DNA of 64,000 nt. Origin: an uncultured Alistipes sp. Its GTDB lineage: Bacteria > Bacteroidota > Bacteroidia > Bacteroidales > Rikenellaceae. Numbering within the stretch: the first letter of the stretch is position 1; the number at the start of each line of letters is the position of its first letter. Made by a program: the position numbers and the translations under genes. The notes under the pieces are model-generated. The model was not told the DNA's origin and searched no databases. It worked only from the letters and a program-made list of their open reading frames with translations. Where the stretch lies: the NCBI GenBank assembly GCA_947367255.1, contig CANBCZ010000009.1:1-64000 (forward strand), written 5' to 3'. Shown piece after piece: positions 35,461-44,056 of this stretch.

Positions 35461-36066
35461 CTAAAAAAGCAGTTTAGATACCTTCTCGCGCAGATACTCC
35501 TGCATCAGAGCAGCAAATGACTCATCAGTAAAGGCGATATAGTAACCACCATCCTTCTGACCAACCTTAAAGCCGTTACGAACATCCTTCGAGTAACCAA
35601 CCTCAACGCCGGCAGCAAGAAGTTCCTTTGCAGATGCCTCAAACACCTTTGAGAACTCAGCCTCAAGAGCCGCAGGGAGCATAGCCTTCAGCTCAACCTT
35701 TGCACCACCATTCCAGCCGGCAGCAACAGCAAGAAGAAGCTCCTTAACAAAAGCAGCATCAACAACAGCCGCAGCAACGCCTGCATTTACGCTCTTTGCA
35801 ATGATTACCTCAGCAATCTCATTCTTAATCTTGGCAAGAGCCTGCTTACCTGCAAGTGAGATCTCGGTCATCGAGTTCTTTGCAGTATCGGCAGCCTTAT
35901 CCTCAGCCTGCTTAACAATCTTTGCAGCCTCTGCCTTAGCCTCTGCCACAATCTTTGCAGCCTCAGCCTTAGCCTCTGCAACCAAACGATCCGCCTCAGT
36001 GCGACCCTTCTCAAGACCCTCTCCGTACAGACGCTCTGTCAATTCCTTTAGTTTAGTATTTTCCAT
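35461..36066 (-). CDS. ntpE: V-type ATP synthase subunit E (peripheral stalk)
   Basis: A 201-residue protein. The first 100 residues are a long Ala/Lys/Glu helix with a repeated segment (AEAKAEAAKIVAEAKAEAAK), the coiled-coil stator arm; the C-terminal half is a compact domain that binds subunit B. First gene of the seven-gene operon. No partner G/H subunit gene is seen, so E may pair with an unlinked or undetected small subunit. Confidence 0.85.
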   Translation of the reverse strand: MENTKLKELTERLYGEGLEKGRTEADRLVAEAKAEAAKIVAEAKAEAAKIVKQAEDKAADTAKNSMTEISLAGKQALAKIKNEIAEVIIAKSVNAGVAAAVVDAAFVKELLLAVAAGWNGGAKVELKAMLPAALEAEFSKVFEASAKELLAAGVEVGYSKDVRNGFKVGQKDGGYYIAFTDESFAALMQEYLREKVSKLLF

Positions 36067-36107
36067 AGGTTTTTATATAAATTATTTAAGATTTTTTCAA
36101 AACGCCA

Positions 36108-36138
36108 CAAATTTACAAAATTTCCTATGGAAAAGCAA
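36108..36138 (-). promoter_or_regulatory. Promoter of the V-ATPase operon
   Basis: On the minus strand: TTG (36138-36136), 20 bases, TAAATTTG (36115-36108). Complete -33/-7 pair about 40 bases before the subunit E ATG. Confidence 0.7.
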
Positions 36139-36190
36139 GCAAAATACTTAAAATCTGTCACATCTTTTATAAATTAAGACAAAATAGACA

Positions 36191-36228
36191 AAATGTCCCA
36201 AACCGACAATGTTCGATTTGGGACATTT
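36191..36228 (-). terminator. Terminator of the DUF4301 gene
   Basis: AAATGTCCCAAA / TTTGGGACATTT, a perfect 12-bp stem with a 14-nt loop. On the minus strand it is followed by TTGTCTATTTTGTC, T-rich enough for termination. Confidence 0.7.
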
Positions 36229-36251
36229 GATATTCGCTATTCAGCTATAGA

Positions 36252-37685
36252 CTATTGGTGTTGGTTACGGAGCAAATCCTGAACAACCTTCACTGGTGAG
36301 AAGGTAGAGATTGGCACATCAACAAAGATGGTATTCCAATCTGCCATAGCGCCGTTCCAAAGACCCGGAAGCTCCTGAGCGCGCAGGTCGCGACCACCGC
36401 TCGACTTTGAAGAGATAAAGCCTGTTGCAGGGTCGGTATAATCTAAAAGATTATATTTAGTACCGTCAGCAGCATAGACGCCACATACAAGATCCACAGG
36501 ATTGAAGTGAGTTGCGTCCTTCATAAGGTGCATATCCTCAGCTGCAATCTGACTCGACTCGGCAATCTGAAGAGTCTGTGTACCGTCAGCATTTGCCACC
36601 CAGAACGGACCACCACCCGGCTCGCCCTCGTTGCGCACCATACCGCAGACGCGGATTGGACGAGAGAGGAGTTTTTCGAGCAGTGCAGCATCGTAATTCT
36701 CAGGAAGTTTCACGCACAACTTACCCTGCACAAACTCGGCAACGGCAGCCAGATCGGCATCACCAGCCTTGAGCGCAGCCAGCTGTGCAAAGGTCTCTGC
36801 CTGAAGCTCGAGGAGCAGACCTGCAAGAGCCTTCTTATAGAGTACGGTATCGCCACGCAGAGCATCGGTGGTAACATTGTCAATATTCTTTACAAAGATG
36901 ATTGATGCGTCGATATCGTTAAGATTTTCGAGCAGTGCACCGTGACCTGCAGGGCGGAAGAGCAGTTCACCGGAATCTGTTCTAAATGGCGTATTATCCG
37001 GATTTACAGCGATAGTATCGGTAGATGATTTCTGCTGCGAGAACGATATATCGTACTTCACGCCGAACATTGCCTCATACTTTGCAGTACGCTCGGCAAG
37101 CAGAGCGCGGAAAGCTCCCTCGTGCTCAGGAGAGACGGTAAAGTGGAGGCGAACAACGCCATCTGCAGCACCATAGAGTGCGCCCTCAACAAGGTGCTCC
37201 TCTACAGCCTTACGCGCGCCACTCTCGTAGGCGTGGAAGGTTACAAGACCCTTTGGCAGCGAGCCGTAGCCAAGACCCTGCTTGATAATTGCACTGACAA
37301 CAGCCTTCTCATCGCTAAAGTCGGCAACGACCTCCTTCAGCTCGGGATAGAATGCGAACTTCTCGATATTCTGGAGCAGAGTATCGATACCCTTGCCGCG
37401 CTTATCCTCATTGACAAACTCGAAGAGCTCCTTGAACATACGGGTAGCAGCACCCGATGCAGGGACAAACTTTGCAACGGTAACCGAGGCGTCTCGACCC
37501 TCATACTTTGCAGCATAAGCGGCTGCCTGCTCAGGGGTAAGCACTACAATACCGTCGGCAGGAGAGGCTGCGCTGACAACCTGCAGAGATGGGAAACCAC
37601 GACGGAAATTCTCAATTTGACGCTCTACAGCCTCAACTGTAAGGCCGTGAGCTGCGATCTGTTTTAGGTCTTGTTCTGTAAACAT
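36252..37685 (-). CDS. DUF4301 family protein
   Basis: A 477-residue cytoplasmic protein matching the Bacteroidota DUF4301 family by its opening (LKQIAAHGLTVEAVERQIEN) and KFVPASGAATRMFKEL. The segment LLFRPAGHGALLENLNDIDA followed by IIFVKNIDN resembles the nucleotide-sugar binding part of UDP-sugar pyrophosphorylases, so a nucleotidyltransferase-like activity is plausible. This is inference; no reaction is established. It stands as a single gene with its own promoter and terminator. Confidence 0.8.
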   Translation of the reverse strand: MFTEQDLKQIAAHGLTVEAVERQIENFRRGFPSLQVVSAASPADGIVVLTPEQAAAYAAKYEGRDASVTVAKFVPASGAATRMFKELFEFVNEDKRGKGIDTLLQNIEKFAFYPELKEVVADFSDEKAVVSAIIKQGLGYGSLPKGLVTFHAYESGARKAVEEHLVEGALYGAADGVVRLHFTVSPEHEGAFRALLAERTAKYEAMFGVKYDISFSQQKSSTDTIAVNPDNTPFRTDSGELLFRPAGHGALLENLNDIDASIIFVKNIDNVTTDALRGDTVLYKKALAGLLLELQAETFAQLAALKAGDADLAAVAEFVQGKLCVKLPENYDAALLEKLLSRPIRVCGMVRNEGEPGGGPFWVANADGTQTLQIAESSQIAAEDMHLMKDATHFNPVDLVCGVYAADGTKYNLLDYTDPATGFISSKSSGGRDLRAQELPGLWNGAMADWNTIFVDVPISTFSPVKVVQDLLRNQHQ

Positions 37686-37713
37686 ATTTTGAAGTTTTTA
37701 GGTTTCGATACTC

Positions 37714-37721
37714 CAAAGTTA
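37714..37721 (-). promoter_or_regulatory. -7 box of the DUF4301 gene
   Basis: Minus-strand TAACTTTG, perfect TAnnTTTG, 28 bases before the ATG. Confidence 0.65.
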
Positions 37722-37763
37722 AACATTTTTCTCTGAACTTATCCTATTCTGAACATTTATTTT

Positions 37764-37771
37764 TATCTTTA
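37764..37771 (+). promoter_or_regulatory. -7 box of the murB operon
   Basis: TATCTTTA fits TAnnTTT with the last base changed; 21 bases before the murB ATG. Divergent from the DUF4301 promoter. Confidence 0.5.
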
Positions 37772-37792
37772 CACCGTAAAATATAATATTTT

Positions 37793-38806
37793 ATGGTACG
37801 TATTTTCGAGAATGTGGACATATCTTCACGCAACAGCTTTGGTATACACCAAACAGCCGCGAAGATTATCGAGTTTGACAGCAACAGCGATCTATCCGAA
37901 ATTTTCCGCCTGCACATAGACGGAGAGTGGATGGTAATGGGTGGCGGAAACAATATCGTCTTTACGAAAGATATAGAGAAGAGTATCATCTTCCCGCGCA
38001 ACTGCAATATCGAGATTATCGCAGAGAGCACCGAGAGTGTAACTATCCGCGTCGGTGCAGGTCTTGAGTGGGACGAGCTTGTAGAGTGGGCTGTGGAGCG
38101 CAATCTGTGGGGATTGGAAAACCTCTCGCTCATTCCGGGCAAGGTTGGCGCAGCACCTGTACAGAATATCGGAGCATATGGCGCCGAGGCAAAGGATTGC
38201 ATCACAAATGTCGAGATGTACAGTCCTGAGACCGACAACTTCATAACCCTCGTAGCAGAGCACTGCGGCTTTGGCTATCGCGAGAGTGTCTTCAAGCACT
38301 CGCTCAAGGGTCGTGTGATTATCACGGCGGTAGAGTTCCGTCTCTCGAAAGTTGAAAACCCGAAGCTCAACTATGGCGATATCTGCGCAGAGGTTGAGAA
38401 GCGCGGCGGGGCTACCTTGAGAAATATCCGCGAGGCGATATGTACCATTCGTCGTTCGAAGTTGCCTGACCCAGCAGAGACGGGCAATGCCGGCAGTTTC
38501 TTCAAAAATCCGATTGTCGAGCGCAGCGTTGCCGAGGCGTTGCTTGCACAATATCCAAATATGCCTCTCTACCCTGCTGCCGACCCGGAGTGTGTAAAGC
38601 TTGCAGCGGGTTGGCTGATAGACCAATGTGGTCTTAAGGGTTACTCGGAGGGCAATGTAGGTGTGCACAGCCGTCAGGCACTTGTGCTGATAAACACTAC
38701 AGGCGAGGCAACCGGAGCGGAGGTTATAGCCTTTGCACGAAAGGTGCAGAGCACAGTTTTAGAAAAGTTCGCTATTCAGATAGACACAGAGGTCAATATC
38801 TTATGA
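37793..38806 (+). CDS. murB: UDP-N-acetylenolpyruvoylglucosamine reductase
   Basis: A 337-residue FAD enzyme that makes UDP-N-acetylmuramic acid for peptidoglycan. FAD-binding stretch MVMGGGNNIVFTKDIEKSI, then GLENLSLIPGKVGAAPVQNIGAYG and the Ser/Glu-bearing NAGSFFKNPIV. Domain order and length are those of the E. coli (type I) MurB. It overlaps tilS by 4 bp. Confidence 0.96.
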   Translation: MVRIFENVDISSRNSFGIHQTAAKIIEFDSNSDLSEIFRLHIDGEWMVMGGGNNIVFTKDIEKSIIFPRNCNIEIIAESTESVTIRVGAGLEWDELVEWAVERNLWGLENLSLIPGKVGAAPVQNIGAYGAEAKDCITNVEMYSPETDNFITLVAEHCGFGYRESVFKHSLKGRVIITAVEFRLSKVENPKLNYGDICAEVEKRGGATLRNIREAICTIRRSKLPDPAETGNAGSFFKNPIVERSVAEALLAQYPNMPLYPAADPECVKLAAGWLIDQCGLKGYSEGNVGVHSRQALVLINTTGEATGAEVIAFARKVQSTVLEKFAIQIDTEVNIL

Positions 38807-40164
38807 TAAAGAAGAGTCTGCTCCCTGAGCATTTTGAACAATACAACGCCCGACACTCACTCTTTACGCACGATGACAAGATACTGCTCACAGTATCGGG
38901 AGGTGTCGATTCGATGGTTATGCTTGCACTCTTTGCCGAGGCGGGCTACAATATCGGCGTGGCACACTGCAACTTCTGCCTGCGTGGCGAGGAGAGCGAT
39001 CAGGATGAGGCTACAGTAGAGGCTGTGGCAAAGGGTTACAATGTACCCTTCTACAACAAACGCTTCGACACAAAGGGCGAGATGGAGCGCACCGGCGAGT
39101 CTATGGAGATGGCAGCGCGCCGCCTCAGGTACGAGTGGTTCGAGCAGCTGAGTGCAGAGCACGGTTATACAGCAATTGCCATTGCCCACCATGTGGACGA
39201 CTCTATAGAGACATTCTTTATAAATCTGTTTCGCGGAACGGGATTGAGAGGTCTTACGGGCATTACTCGTCAGCGCGGCAACATCATCCGCCCGCTGCTC
39301 TTTGCCGAGCGCAAGGAGATTTTGGAGTATGCCGTACTGCACAAGGTTCCATACCGCGAAGACTCATCTAACAGGACAAAGAAGTATCTGCGAAACAAGA
39401 TCCGCCTCGGACTGCTCCCGATGGTGCGCGAGATAAACTCTCGTTTTACCTCTATGATGCGCGGCAACCTCTACCGACTTGCCGATGCGCAGCGATTTAT
39501 CGAGGCGGGAATAACCAAGATAAAGGAGCAGATTTTGGAGAGCAACGACGGCATCGACCGCATACATACGGAGTTAATAGAGCCCCACTTCCCGAAGGAG
39601 TTTGTGATATACGAGATTCTCAACTCGATGTACGGTTTCAAGGGCGATACGGTAGATGAGCTCTACAAAGCTCTGCTGTCGGGTGCTACGGGTAAGCGAT
39701 TTTACGCCCGCGAGCATGTGGCGTGCATCGACCGCGCAGATATTGTCATCTCGACCATACCGTCTGACGACAACTGCGAGATAAAGGTCGAGCGTCGTGC
39801 AATTCGCAGCTACTGCGGCAACTCGGTGCTCTACTACGAGCATACGGATATAGACAATGTTTCGGACTTCAACACCCCGCCGGAGATTGCATATCTTGAC
39901 GAGGATAAGCTCACCTACCCCCTCACACTGCGCCGTTGGCAGGAGGGCGACAGCTTCATCCCGTTCGGAATGATTGGCAGAAAGAAGGTGAGCGACCTGC
40001 TTACCGACCGCAAGATGTCGGTAGTCGAGAAGAGCCGCCAATTTGTTCTGCTCTCGGGCGAGGATATTGTCTGGGTAGTGGGCTGTCGCATCGACGACCG
40101 CTACAGAATTACTAACCGCACCGAAAATATACTCAAGATTACAAAACAGACCCTCAATGGCTAA
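38803..40164 (+). CDS. tilS: tRNA(Ile)-lysidine synthetase
   Basis: A 453-residue N-type ATP-PPase. The PP-loop is LLTVSGGVDSMVMLALF, and a second motif is IAIAHHVDDSIETFFINLFRG. It converts cytidine-34 to lysidine in tRNA-Ile (CAU), making it read AUA instead of AUG. The C-terminal TilS domain is present (LTLRRWQEGDSFIPFGM, KVSDLLTDRKM). It is an essential gene. It overlaps murB by 4 bp and holA by 8 bp. Confidence 0.95.
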   Translation: MIKKSLLPEHFEQYNARHSLFTHDDKILLTVSGGVDSMVMLALFAEAGYNIGVAHCNFCLRGEESDQDEATVEAVAKGYNVPFYNKRFDTKGEMERTGESMEMAARRLRYEWFEQLSAEHGYTAIAIAHHVDDSIETFFINLFRGTGLRGLTGITRQRGNIIRPLLFAERKEILEYAVLHKVPYREDSSNRTKKYLRNKIRLGLLPMVREINSRFTSMMRGNLYRLADAQRFIEAGITKIKEQILESNDGIDRIHTELIEPHFPKEFVIYEILNSMYGFKGDTVDELYKALLSGATGKRFYAREHVACIDRADIVISTIPSDDNCEIKVERRAIRSYCGNSVLYYEHTDIDNVSDFNTPPEIAYLDEDKLTYPLTLRRWQEGDSFIPFGMIGRKKVSDLLTDRKMSVVEKSRQFVLLSGEDIVWVVGCRIDDRYRITNRTENILKITKQTLNG

Positions 40165-41227
40165 GAGTACAAAAAAATTCAAGGATAGCGACGCCGATTT
40201 TCGCAAGATATGTTCAGATATCTCTGCGCGAAAGTTTGCGCCTATATACCTGCTTGCCGGCGAAGAGCCATACTTTATAGATGTTATCTCCGAGAAGCTG
40301 TCGTCATCAATTCTCAACGAAACAGAGCGCGCCTTCAACCAGACGACGGTCTATGGTCGCGACACCGATGGTGCAACTATTGCCAGCCACTGCCGACAGA
40401 TGCCTATGATGGGCGGATATACGGTCATCATCGTAAAGGAGGCACAGGCAATGCCGCAGCTCGAGCAACTTGCCGCATATACGGCAAATCCGCTCCCTTC
40501 GACGGTGCTCGTCATCTGTCATAAGGAGAAGATGCCCGACAAGCGACAGGCGCTCTACAAGAGTTGCCTTGCAAATGGTGTGGTATTCGAGTCTGTACGC
40601 CCGCGAGAGTACGAGATAAAAGATTGGCTCGGAGGCTTCGTTGCCCAGCACGGACTGCAGATTGACCCCAACTGTACCGAGCTGATGATTAACCACTTAG
40701 GTACAGATATTTCACGAATAAGCAACGAGCTGAACAAGCTCATTGTATCTATGCCCGAGGGCAATAAACGCATTACGGCAGTAGAGATTGAGAACTACAT
40801 CGGCATATCGAAAGAGTTTAACAATTTCGAGCTCTGTCGAGCCGTTGCCACACGCGATATGAAGCGTGCAATGACCATTGCCGACCACCTCTCGAAAAAC
40901 CCGAAGCAGTACCCGCTATTGCTTACAATTATGGCACTCTTCGGCACCTTCCGCGAGATATTTATCGTCAATTATCTGAGCTGGATGCAGCAGCGAAAGG
41001 GTGTTCCGTTCCCAAGCGATCAGGAGCTTCTCGGACACCTCAAATCGAGCAATATCTACGCCCTGCGCGACATAAAGCAGTATGCCCGCCTATGGCAGAA
41101 CTCAAAGGTATTCAACATCTTAGGTCTGCTGCGCGAGTATGACGGCAAGAGCAAGGGCATCGACACAGGCGGCAAATCGGAGGCAGAGCTTCTACGCGAA
41201 CTTCTGCTCAAAATATTTATGGAGTAA
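40157..41227 (+). CDS. holA: DNA polymerase III subunit delta
   Basis: A 356-residue clamp-loader subunit of the AAA+-like fold without ATPase motifs. Recognised by PIYLLAGEEPYFIDVISEKL near residues 29-50, the central YTVIIVKEAQAMPQLEQL and the LGTDISRISNELNKLIVSMP segment. It opens the beta clamp in the replisome. Basic N-terminus MAKSTKKFKDSD is an addition. Overlaps tilS by 8 bp; next gene shares its final base. Confidence 0.92.
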   Translation: MAKSTKKFKDSDADFRKICSDISARKFAPIYLLAGEEPYFIDVISEKLSSSILNETERAFNQTTVYGRDTDGATIASHCRQMPMMGGYTVIIVKEAQAMPQLEQLAAYTANPLPSTVLVICHKEKMPDKRQALYKSCLANGVVFESVRPREYEIKDWLGGFVAQHGLQIDPNCTELMINHLGTDISRISNELNKLIVSMPEGNKRITAVEIENYIGISKEFNNFELCRAVATRDMKRAMTIADHLSKNPKQYPLLLTIMALFGTFREIFIVNYLSWMQQRKGVPFPSDQELLGHLKSSNIYALRDIKQYARLWQNSKVFNILGLLREYDGKSKGIDTGGKSEAELLRELLLKIFME

Positions 41228-41985
41228 TGGAGCAGTGGCGCATAGATAGCAGTGGTGTATCGAGGTACGATACGGAGGAGCATGAGTTGTTCCTCTACCA
41301 ACATCTGCGCGCCCAAAATGGCAAAATTTCCAACCTCAAGGCGCACCTTGCGCTGTTAAACGAAGCCTCCACTACCCTCTTCGGCGCCCCTGTTACACTG
41401 ACCGAAAAGGAGGTAAACAAGGCGTGCGAACAGTTGCTCTACCGCGGCAACTACTCCTCAAGTGCAATACATATCCTCGAGCTGCGCCTCCAACAGAGCG
41501 GAAAGTTCCGGCTACGAGTTATCGAAACATCCCTCTACAAGGGATTTGCACTGCGCGTTATGCGACCAAAGGCTATGGTTGCAGAGGGGTGCAACTACCC
41601 CTTCTCTATGCCCACTTCGGCGGCGCTCTCGATGGTCGATTTTCTGCGACTTACAGCGCTGCAAAACCAGTGCCATATAGCCCTCTGTACAGACCACAAC
41701 GGAGTGGTCACATCGGTAGACGGAGCAGCTCCGATTGTTGTCCACGGCACGACCATAACTATCAGTAACTCAACATCTTCAATATACAACAACTTGGCTG
41801 TTGCAGCACTCAAGGCACTGCCAAATCACACCGTTGAAATCCGCCCCGTAACACTCACCGAAACACTCTCTGCCGACGAGCTGTTCTATGTCGATGCGAG
41901 AGGTATTACGGCGGTCGGCTCTTTGGGTAGTACATACTTCTCCGACAGCATTGCTTATGCCACTGCAAAAAAGATGACTATTTAA
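41227..41985 (+). CDS. Class IV aminotransferase-like protein, catalytic Lys apparently missing
   Basis: A 252-residue protein with the fold type IV (PabC/BCAT-like) layout: ELFLYQHLRAQNGKISNLKA at the N-terminus and the late CTDHNGVVTSVDGAAPIVVH in place of the usual E-GSxxNxF stretch. In active enzymes a PLP-binding Lys sits about 35-37 residues before that Glu; here the matching part (PTSAALSMVDFLRL, residues 129-142) has no Lys, and the Glu is Asp. It may be a decayed or repurposed homologue. The alignment was done by eye. Confidence 0.65.
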   Translation: MEQWRIDSSGVSRYDTEEHELFLYQHLRAQNGKISNLKAHLALLNEASTTLFGAPVTLTEKEVNKACEQLLYRGNYSSSAIHILELRLQQSGKFRLRVIETSLYKGFALRVMRPKAMVAEGCNYPFSMPTSAALSMVDFLRLTALQNQCHIALCTDHNGVVTSVDGAAPIVVHGTTITISNSTSSIYNNLAVAALKALPNHTVEIRPVTLTETLSADELFYVDARGITAVGSLGSTYFSDSIAYATAKKMTI

Positions 41986-42018
41986 CACGCTAACCGTGTG
42001 AATTTCATATTTTTTGAC

Positions 42019-42026
42019 TATCTTTG
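42019..42026 (+). promoter_or_regulatory. -7 box of the nadE-rnf run
   Basis: TATCTTTG, perfect consensus, 31 bases before the nadE ATG. rseC starts inside the 3' end of nadE, so this promoter may also read into rnf. Confidence 0.65.
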
Positions 42027-42057
42027 CGCAGTATTATTATAAACTAAGGTATAAGAG

Positions 42058-43644
42058 ATGAAATTAGCTCTTGCTCAACTCAATTACACCATCGGAGATA
42101 TCGATGGCAATACTGCCAAAATCATCGACGCCGTAGAGCGTGCAAAGTCAGAAGGTGCTGACGTTGTGGTATTTGCAGAGCAGGCCGTAAGTGGTACTCC
42201 TGCATTCGACCTCCTTCGCAAAACAACCTTCCTTGAGCTCTGTGAAGATGCTCTCGAGCGTATCGCTACCCACTGCGACTCTATCGTTGCCATTGTAGGC
42301 TCACCACTGCTCTCTGTAGATGGTCCGATGAGTGCCGCTGTAGTGATGCAGGATGGACGAATCAGCCACTGCGTAACCAAGAAGCATATCACTGCTCGTC
42401 GTGAGATGGGATTTCTCAGCCCCGGCACAGGCATCGAGACAATATTTATTGCAGGCGAGAAGGTGGCGCTTGTTGTAGGCGACGACTTCCGCCGCGTTCG
42501 CAACTTCCCGCGCACAGCCCAGATAGTTATCAATGTCAATGCACGCCGATACGGCAAGGGTGTTCTTTCGCGCCGCTACTCGTCTATCCACAATGTATCT
42601 TATGTTCAGTCAAAGACCGTTGTCTTTATCAATCAGGTCGGTGGCTCGGGCGAGATTGTCTATGACGGTACTTCAGGCATTATGGACAACAAGGGCAACC
42701 TGACCCTTATGATGCGCGACTTTGCCGAGGATTTCGCAATCTACGACACCGACGCAGAGCACGAGCCTTGTGTTCTTCCGGAGGCACTCTACAGCCACGA
42801 CCGCACACCGTTCAACTTCCGTGCGGCTGTTATGGGTCTGCGTGACTACTTCCACAAAAACGGCTATACCAAGGCTTGCGTAGGTCTGTCGGGCGGTATC
42901 GACTCATCTATTGTCGCTTGTATTGCTGCGGAGGCTTTAGGTAAGAAGAATGTCCGCGGACTGCTTATGCCGTCGCCATACTCACCTGACCAGTCGGTAG
43001 AGGATGCTACTGCACTTGCAAATCGTCTCGGTATCGAGTACAGCGTACTGCCAATCACAGAGGTCTATACCTCTATGCTCAATACCCTTAAGCCTGTTAT
43101 CGGTGGTCGTGACTTTGACCTTACCGAGGAGAATATTCAGGCTCGTATCCGTACCGTGATGCTTATGGCATTGCAGAACAAGACCGGATATATCCTGCTC
43201 AACTCATCCAACAAGAGTGAGAATGCGCTGGGTATGTGTACCCTCTACGGCGATACTGCAGGTGCGTTCAGCGTAACCGGCGACCTCTACAAGACCGAGA
43301 TGTACGACCTTGCGCGTTATATCAACCGCACACTTGGCGAGCCTATTCCGGAGTCGATTATCGAGAAGGAGCCATCTTCAGAGCTTCGTCCTGACCAGAA
43401 GGATAGCGACATTCTGCCACCATACGAGGTTGTGGATGCTATTCTGAACCGTATGATCGAGCAGGGTCAGCACCGCGAGGAGATTATCAACGCCGGCTTC
43501 GACTCTGAGGTTGTCGAGAAGATTCATGCAATGATTATGAAGAACGAGAAGAAGCGCTACCAGTTCCCACCGGTGCTTCGTCTCTCTGCGTGCGCCTTTG
43601 GTCACGAGCGTCTGATGCCACTGATTAACAAGTATGGCGACTAA
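42058..43644 (+). CDS. nadE: NAD+ synthase with degenerate glutaminase domain
   Basis: A 528-residue protein with an N-terminal nitrilase-like domain (1-245) and a C-terminal synthetase domain with PP-loop VGLSGGIDSSIVA near 280-292. Of the nitrilase triad, Glu41 (FAEQAVSG) and a Lys at 108-109 are present, but the segment where Cys is expected reads ALVVGDDFRR, with Gly141 in place of Cys (canonical ICED). It may therefore use free ammonia. The synthetase half has RSxx/NSSNKSENALGMCTLYGD typical of the family. It overlaps rseC by 11 bp. Confidence 0.92.
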   Translation: MKLALAQLNYTIGDIDGNTAKIIDAVERAKSEGADVVVFAEQAVSGTPAFDLLRKTTFLELCEDALERIATHCDSIVAIVGSPLLSVDGPMSAAVVMQDGRISHCVTKKHITARREMGFLSPGTGIETIFIAGEKVALVVGDDFRRVRNFPRTAQIVINVNARRYGKGVLSRRYSSIHNVSYVQSKTVVFINQVGGSGEIVYDGTSGIMDNKGNLTLMMRDFAEDFAIYDTDAEHEPCVLPEALYSHDRTPFNFRAAVMGLRDYFHKNGYTKACVGLSGGIDSSIVACIAAEALGKKNVRGLLMPSPYSPDQSVEDATALANRLGIEYSVLPITEVYTSMLNTLKPVIGGRDFDLTEENIQARIRTVMLMALQNKTGYILLNSSNKSENALGMCTLYGDTAGAFSVTGDLYKTEMYDLARYINRTLGEPIPESIIEKEPSSELRPDQKDSDILPPYEVVDAILNRMIEQGQHREEIINAGFDSEVVEKIHAMIMKNEKKRYQFPPVLRLSACAFGHERLMPLINKYGD

Positions 43645-44056
43645 CAATGTAACCCACCCGGGCAAGGTTATCGGCGTATTTCGCGACACGGTAACTGTAG
43701 CTGTAGAGAGTAGCGAGGCGTGCGGCAGCTGTGCTTCTCGTTCTGCCTGCTCTTTAGGTGTGGAGAGTAATACTCGCAACATCCTTATCACCACCCCCGA
43801 TGCCGGCACCTTTACCGTTGGCGAGAGGGTTGTGGTAGCGACACGAACACAGATGGGACTTATGGCAGCTGCACTCTGCTATGCAATGCCCGCAGTAGTG
43901 CTTGTGGCAGCTCTTGCAGTAGCGGTGCTCTTAGGGGCAACAGAGGGTTTTGCGGCACTCGTATCGCTCTGCGCAGTGGTGGTCTACTTCGCTATACTGT
44001 GGTTGTTTCGCAACAAATTGGCACAAAAAATAAGTTTTACAATACATAAAGAGTAA
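43634..44056 (+). CDS. rseC: RseC/MucC-like protein at the head of rnf
   Basis: A 140-residue membrane protein: an N-terminal domain with four cysteines (ACGSCASRSACSLG, residues 31-44) and two membrane helices (AALCYAMPAVVLVAALAVAV and ALVSLCAVVVYFAILWLF). RseC homologues are found beside rnf genes in Bacteroidota and are linked to Rnf/SoxR-reducing function in Proteobacteria. Whether it is a structural or maturation factor is unknown. Shares its last base with the rnfB start. Confidence 0.82.
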   Translation: MATNNVTHPGKVIGVFRDTVTVAVESSEACGSCASRSACSLGVESNTRNILITTPDAGTFTVGERVVVATRTQMGLMAAALCYAMPAVVLVAALAVAVLLGATEGFAALVSLCAVVVYFAILWLFRNKLAQKISFTIHKE

